NCBI GenBank assembly: GCA_905215555.1
Contig: CAJMQU010000085.1
Location: 1 to 9,632, forward strand
DNA length: 9,632 nucleotides
Direction of reading: 5' to 3'
Origin: an uncultured bacterium
GTDB taxonomy: Bacteria > Bacteroidota > Bacteroidia > Bacteroidales > Bacteroidaceae
Shown here: positions 6,823-9,632 of the stretch, piece by piece
Layout: every line of letters begins with the position of its first letter
How positions within the stretch are numbered: the stretch's first letter is position 1
Made by a program: the position numbers and the translations under genes
Notes under the pieces: generated by a model
The model's input: only the letters and a program-made list of their open reading frames with translations
What the model was told of the DNA's origin: nothing
Databases searched by the model: none

Positions 6823-7931
6823 ACTTCCTCCTCCTCCCTCTCTGTTATGATACCTTGAGCCACCTGGAACATCTTGTAGTCGCTCCCCACTTTATGCAGG
6901 ATACGGTCCAGATGTTCGCGGTTGGTATCTGTTATGAATATCTGCCCGAAGTTATCACCCGCTACCAATTTGATAATCTGTTCCACACGGGAAGCATCCA
7001 ATTTATCAAAGATGTCATCCAGCAGAAGCAAGGGGATAGCAGTACCGGTACGTTTCAGAAAATCAAATTGCGCCAGTTTCAAGGCCACAAGATAAGTTTT
7101 ATTTTGTCCTTGGGAACCTTCCCGCTTAATGGGAAAATCCCCCAGAAGCATATTTAATTCGTCTTTATGAATACCGCGCAAAGAGTACCCCATAATCTGG
7201 TCACGCACACGGCTTTCCTTTATCACTTCCAGCAAGGACGCATCACGGGCATGTGAGTCATACGTCAGCCCCACTTGCTCCTTATCCTGAGAAATAAAAG
7301 AATAAAAAGACTGAAAAATAGGAATAAACTCACTGATAAAAGCTTCACGCTTACGGAAAACGATTTCACCCGCCTGCGCCATCATTTCTTCCCAAATGAG
7401 AAACAACTCTTCCTCCACCGGAACCTCACTCTTCAATAAGGTGTTCCGTTGTACCAATGCTTTGTTGTAGCGTATCAAAGCATCCAAATATTCTTTATCG
7501 TACTGAGAAATCACTACATCCATAAAACGGCGGCGCTCATCGCTGCCTCCAGCAATCAGTTCCGAATCGGCAGGAGATACCATCACAAGGGGCAGGAAAC
7601 CTATATGGTCGGATAAGCGCGTATATTCTTTCTTATTCCGCTTGAACTGCTTCTTCTGTCTGCGCTTCATGCCGCAATAGATTTCTTCTGGTGTGCCGTC
7701 AGGAGCTTCATAAAAGCCTTGGATCACAAAGAAATCTTGCTCATGACAGATATTCTGAGAATCAATGGGATTGCCCGAACTCTTGCAGAACGACAGGAAG
7801 TAAATGGCATCAAGCAAGTTTGTTTTCCCCATGCCGTTCTGTCCGAAAAAACAGTTCAACTTGGGTGAAAAGGAAAGTTCCACCTGTTCCAGGTTCTTAT
7901 AATTAAGTATGGATATACGTTTCAGTATCAT
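6819..7931 (-). CDS. recF: DNA replication and repair protein RecF
   Basis: The 370-residue product is an SMC/ABC-type ATPase that, with RecO and RecR, loads RecA at single-strand gaps bordered by duplex. Walker A is G30-QNGMGK-T37. The ABC signature is EGSQGQNKTYLVALKLAQ, with S273-Q-G-Q276. Walker B is PLLLLDDIFDKLD, with D305 and D306, and the D-loop follows. The N-terminal MILKRISILNYKNLEQVELSF is typical of RecF and fixes the start. Length fits the family. A canonical promoter ends 22 nt upstream of the start codon, so recF heads a short operon with the DUF721 gene, which it overlaps by ATGA. In many bacteria recF lies next to dnaA/dnaN; here it is away from them. Confidence 0.96.
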   Translation of the reverse strand: MILKRISILNYKNLEQVELSFSPKLNCFFGQNGMGKTNLLDAIYFLSFCKSSGNPIDSQNICHEQDFFVIQGFYEAPDGTPEEIYCGMKRRQKKQFKRNKKEYTRLSDHIGFLPLVMVSPADSELIAGGSDERRRFMDVVISQYDKEYLDALIRYNKALVQRNTLLKSEVPVEEELFLIWEEMMAQAGEIVFRKREAFISEFIPIFQSFYSFISQDKEQVGLTYDSHARDASLLEVIKESRVRDQIMGYSLRGIHKDELNMLLGDFPIKREGSQGQNKTYLVALKLAQFDFLKRTGTAIPLLLLDDIFDKLDASRVEQIIKLVAGDNFGQIFITDTNREHLDRILHKVGSDYKMFQVAQGIITEREEEEV

Positions 7932-7953
7932 ATTACAGCAGTAAATTCAGTCA

Positions 7954-7984
7954 CAAAGATAGTCTAAACTAAAAGCAGTACAAA
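7954..7984 (-). promoter_or_regulatory. recF promoter, Bacteroidota sigma-ABfr type
   Basis: On the minus strand TTTG (7981-7984) is followed after exactly 19 nt by TATCTTTG (7954-7961), a full match to both boxes of the TTTG-N19-21-TAnnTTTG consensus. Transcription would begin near 7948, giving a leader of about 17 nt before the recF ATG at 7931. The rest of the 234-nt divergent spacer (7932-8165) holds only the promoter for the TPR gene; 7985-8086 shows nothing I can name. Confidence 0.85.
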
Positions 7985-8086
7985 ATAAGCTTGCCTATTT
8001 TTAATGCCACGGTACAGTTTATATTATCTAAAAGCAGAAAGTTTTTTGAGTTTTCTGATGTAAAAGAAAAAAAGATGCCGCTAAAT

Positions 8087-8117
8087 TTCGTTGATACCTA
8101 TAAAAAAGTTACTTTTG
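8087..8117 (+). promoter_or_regulatory. Promoter for the TPR gene
   Basis: TACTTTTG (8110-8117) matches the -7 consensus TAnnTTTG exactly and is followed by CG. TTCG (8087-8090) lies 19 nt upstream and matches three of four bases of the -33 box. The start point would be near 8123, about 43 nt before the ATG at 8166, and the leader is A-rich. Confidence 0.7.
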
Positions 8118-8165
8118 CGGGTCGAAATGGCTAAATAAGAATAATAACAAAAAGAATATATAAAA

Positions 8166-8849
8166 ATGGCAGAACAAAAGAAAGCTAACGAAGCCTTGAA
8201 TGTGGAAGAAGCACTGACACAGTCGGAGGCATTTCTCATCAAAAACAAAAAAGCAATTATCGGTGCGGTAGTAGCAGTTATCATTATCGTTGCCGGTATA
8301 GTAATGTACAAGAACCTTTATGCCGAACCGCGTGAAGAGAAAGCACAAGCTGCATTGTTCAAAGGACAGGAATATTTTGAAGCTGACCTTTATGAACAAG
8401 CCCTGAATGGTGACAGTATCGGATATGTCGGCTTTGCCAAGATTGCTAACGAATATAGCGGAACAAAAGCTGCTAACCTGGCAAAAGCATACATGGGTAT
8501 TTGCTACGCTCACCTGGGACAATACGAAGATGCAGTGAAAGCACTGGATAGCTTCAGCGGAAAAGACCAGATGATAGCTCCTGCAATGAAAGGTGCCATG
8601 GGCAACTGTTATGCACAGTTAGGCCAACTGGACAAAGCCGCTTCCATGTTAATGAGCGCAGCCGACGAAGCTGACAACAATTCACTCAGCCCCATCTACT
8701 TGCAACAGGCCGGAGAAATTCTCGTTAAGCAAGGCAAGTATGACGATGCTATCAAGGCATATACTAAGATTAAGGACAAATATTTCCGTTCTTATCAGGC
8801 AATGGATATTGACAAGTACATCGAACAAGCTAAATTACTGAAAAAGTAA
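8166..8849 (+). CDS. Membrane-anchored tetratricopeptide-repeat protein, YfgM-like architecture
   Basis: The product has 227 residues. A polar, charged N-terminus of about 28 residues precedes a single transmembrane helix at about 30-47 (AIIGAVVAVIIIVAGIVMY). There is no signal-peptidase site, so the protein is likely anchored with the C-terminal part in the periplasm. TPR helices follow from about residue 59: AAANLAKAYMGICYAHLGQYEDAVKAL-type repeats at about 100-127, GAMGNCYAQLGQLDKAASML at about 143-162, and AGEILVKQGKYDDAIKAYTKI near 180-200. The arrangement (short cytoplasmic tail, one helix, TPRs) is that of YfgM-type proteins, which in E. coli associate with the SecYEG translocon and periplasmic chaperones. 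Whether this protein does so is unknown. It has its own promoter and a long terminator, so it appears to be a single-gene unit. Confidence 0.88.
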   Translation: MAEQKKANEALNVEEALTQSEAFLIKNKKAIIGAVVAVIIIVAGIVMYKNLYAEPREEKAQAALFKGQEYFEADLYEQALNGDSIGYVGFAKIANEYSGTKAANLAKAYMGICYAHLGQYEDAVKALDSFSGKDQMIAPAMKGAMGNCYAQLGQLDKAASMLMSAADEADNNSLSPIYLQQAGEILVKQGKYDDAIKAYTKIKDKYFRSYQAMDIDKYIEQAKLLKK

Positions 8850-8875
8850 TATACCTATTTATATATAGCATATCA

Positions 8876-8946
8876 GACACGGATTACACAGATTTTACGC
8901 GGACAAAGGAAACAACCGTGTAGTCCGTGTAATCCGTTTCTTTTTT
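8876..8946 (+). terminator. Long hairpin terminator between the TPR gene and ribH, built from a decamer repeat
   Basis: ACGGATTACACAGA (8879-8892) pairs with TCCGTGTAATCCGT (8924-8937) with one A-C mismatch. TACGCGG (8896-8902) pairs with CCGTGTA (8916-8922) through a G-U wobble, and a small asymmetric bulge separates the helices. The loop spans 8903-8915 and is purine-rich. A T run at 8941-8946 follows. The decamer CGGATTACAC occurs at 8880-8889 and inverted at 8927-8936. The size and T tract support an intrinsic terminator for the TPR gene. Confidence 0.8.
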
Positions 8947-8957
8947 CCTTTCCCTTT

Positions 8958-8979
8958 TAATTTTTAACTATTAATTTTG
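8958..8979 (+). promoter_or_regulatory. Weak promoter candidates for ribH
   Basis: With a terminator ending at 8946, ribH should have its own promoter in the next 40 nt. TAATTTTG (8972-8979) matches TAnnTTTG exactly, but it would start transcription one or two bases before the ATG at 8987. TAATTTTT (8958-8965) misses the last base but would leave a leader of about 15 nt. Neither has a -33 TTTG at the right distance. The alternative is read-through from the TPR gene. Confidence 0.22.
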
Positions 8980-8986
8980 AATAACT

Positions 8987-9481
8987 ATGGCAACAGCTTA
9001 TCATAACCTTTCGGAATACGATTTCAATTCTGTTCCCGATGCAAGAGAAATGAAGTTCGGTATTGTTGTTTCAGAATGGAACTTTGACATCACCGGAAAA
9101 CTTTTAGAGGGAGCGATGAATACATTAAAAAAACATGGTGCCAAAGAAGAAAACATTCTGGTGAAAACAGTTCCGGGAAGTTTCGAACTGACTTTTGGTG
9201 CCAATCAATTTATAGAATATAGCAATGTTGATGCAGTCATTGCAATTGGTTGTGTAGTAAGAGGAGATACACCACATTTTGACTATGTTTGCATGGGAGC
9301 CACTCAAGGAATTGCCCAATTGAATGCAACTGGCAATGTACCAGTTATTTACGGATTGATTACTACCAATACAATGGAGCAAGCAGAGGACCGCGCCGGT
9401 GGCAAACTGGGTAATAAAGGTGACGAATGTGCAATTACTGCAATAAAAATGATCGATTTCGCTTGGAGTTTACAAAAATAG
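8987..9481 (+). CDS. ribH: 6,7-dimethyl-8-ribityllumazine synthase
   Basis: This 164-residue cytoplasmic enzyme condenses 5-amino-6-ribitylamino-uracil with 3,4-dihydroxy-2-butanone 4-phosphate to give lumazine, the step before riboflavin. Family motifs are in order: IVVSEWNFDIT at 26-36, where W31 is at the position that stacks on the substrate ring; VPGSFELTFGA at 62-72; AIGCVVRGDTPHFDYV at 86-101, with the catalytic H97; and EDRAGGKLGNKG near the C-terminus with the phosphate-site Arg at about 136. Length is standard, and the product should assemble as a 60-mer or pentamers. The start is set by ATGGCAACAGC at 8987, behind an AT-rich leader. No other rib gene is in the window and no FMN-riboswitch-like region precedes the gene: the upstream DNA is the terminator hairpin. 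Confidence 0.96.
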   Translation: MATAYHNLSEYDFNSVPDAREMKFGIVVSEWNFDITGKLLEGAMNTLKKHGAKEENILVKTVPGSFELTFGANQFIEYSNVDAVIAIGCVVRGDTPHFDYVCMGATQGIAQLNATGNVPVIYGLITTNTMEQAEDRAGGKLGNKGDECAITAIKMIDFAWSLQK

Positions 9482-9492
9482 TCGTATCTTTG
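9462..9492 (+). promoter_or_regulatory. Promoter of the tRNA-Tyr gene, starting inside the ribH 3' end
   Basis: TATCTTTG (9485-9492) is an exact -7 box, followed by CACCGC in the style of Bacteroides stable-RNA promoters. CTTG (9462-9465), inside the last codons of ribH, is a 3-of-4 match to the -33 box with a 19-nt spacer. The start point would be near 9498, giving a 5' leader of about 47 nt to be removed by RNase P. Confidence 0.75.
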
Positions 9493-9544
9493 CACCGCAA
9501 TTGAGAAAACAAGGTGCTTAACCAAGTTAACTCAAGAGCGAAAA

Positions 9545-9627
9545 GGGCAAATACCAGAGTGGCCAAATGGGGCAGACTGTAAATCTGCTGGCTTACGCCT
9601 TCGGTGGTTCGAATCCATCTTTGCCCA
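9545..9627 (+). tRNA. tRNA-Tyr, anticodon GTA
   Basis: The acceptor arms GGGCAAA (9545-9551) and TTTGCCC (9620-9626) pair fully, with A9627 as discriminator. The anticodon stem GCAGA/TCTGC encloses loop CTGTAAA, with GTA at 9579-9581 reading tyrosine codons. The T arm is GGTGG, loop TTCGAAT (9608-9614), then CCATC. A long variable arm between 9589 and 9602 makes it a class II tRNA, as expected for bacterial tRNA-Tyr. The 3' CCA is not encoded: CTA follows the discriminator, so nucleotidyltransferase must add it. The window ends 5 nt later, so any following tRNA gene cannot be seen. Confidence 0.97.
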
Positions 9628-9632
9628 CTAAA

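Noticed and set aside
6789..7157. 122-codon plus-strand open frame opposite recF
   Set aside because: It overlaps the RecF signature and Walker B region antisense; no family motif or promoter supports it.
8109..8522. 137-codon minus-strand open frame rich in Phe, Cys and Ser
   Set aside because: It is antisense to the TPR gene and its promoter; the apparent hydrophobicity comes from the complement of Lys/Glu codons.
8850..8986. FMN riboswitch upstream of ribH
   Set aside because: The spacer is explained by the terminator hairpin and an AT-rich leader; the conserved RFN element blocks are absent and the length is too short.
9492..9517. GCACC...GGTGC hairpin in the tRNA leader
   Set aside because: Only 5 bp with a long loop and no T run; likely chance pairing in a leader that is removed by processing.

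Overview
The window looks like a stretch of core chromosome from a Bacteroides/Phocaeicola-type member of the Bacteroidota. The evidence is the Bacteroidota promoter pattern (TTTG-like -33 box, 19-21 nt spacer, TAnnTTTG -7 box) before recF, the TPR gene and the tRNA; A-rich rather than Shine-Dalgarno start regions; and a gene set (GAPDH, Dcp-type M3 peptidase, S41 protease, RecF with a DUF721 partner, lumazine synthase) whose sequences look Bacteroidales-like. No transposase, integrase, CRISPR array or phage gene is visible.

Layout. (1) 1-194 is the 3' end of gapA, followed by a strong terminator and, 39 nt further on, a second terminator-like hairpin. (2) 373-6512 is a compact plus-strand cluster of six genes: a secreted dipeptidyl carboxypeptidase, a small lipoprotein, a dCMP deaminase, a membrane-anchored S41/PDZ protease, 5-formyltetrahydrofolate cyclo-ligase and a PHP-domain phosphatase. 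Two junctions are ATGA overlaps, one gap is 11 nt, one is an 88-nt spacer carrying an inverted repeat, and one is an unusual 92-nt overlap. (3) 6532-7931 is a minus-strand pair, recF followed by a DUF721 (DciA-like) gene, joined by ATGA and converging on the cluster with only 19 nt between stop codons. (4) From 8087 there are plus-strand units: a membrane-anchored TPR protein, a long-hairpin terminator, ribH, and a tRNA-Tyr gene with its own promoter starting inside ribH.

How the genes fit together. dCMP deaminase makes dUMP for thymidylate synthesis, and the cyclo-ligase returns 5-formyl-THF to the one-carbon pool that thymidylate synthase uses, so these two may be functionally linked. The M3 peptidase, lipoprotein and S41 protease belong to the cell envelope. 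RecF and the DUF721 protein point to replication and repair. RibH belongs to riboflavin synthesis.

Novelty. This is mostly ordinary housekeeping DNA, and I see no convincing new multi-gene system. The points most worth a second look are the 3' end of the S41 gene, where a one-base change would restore an ATGA junction; the heptad-patterned inverted repeat between the deaminase and S41 genes, which can form alternative hairpins; and the decamer-based hairpin terminator before ribH.
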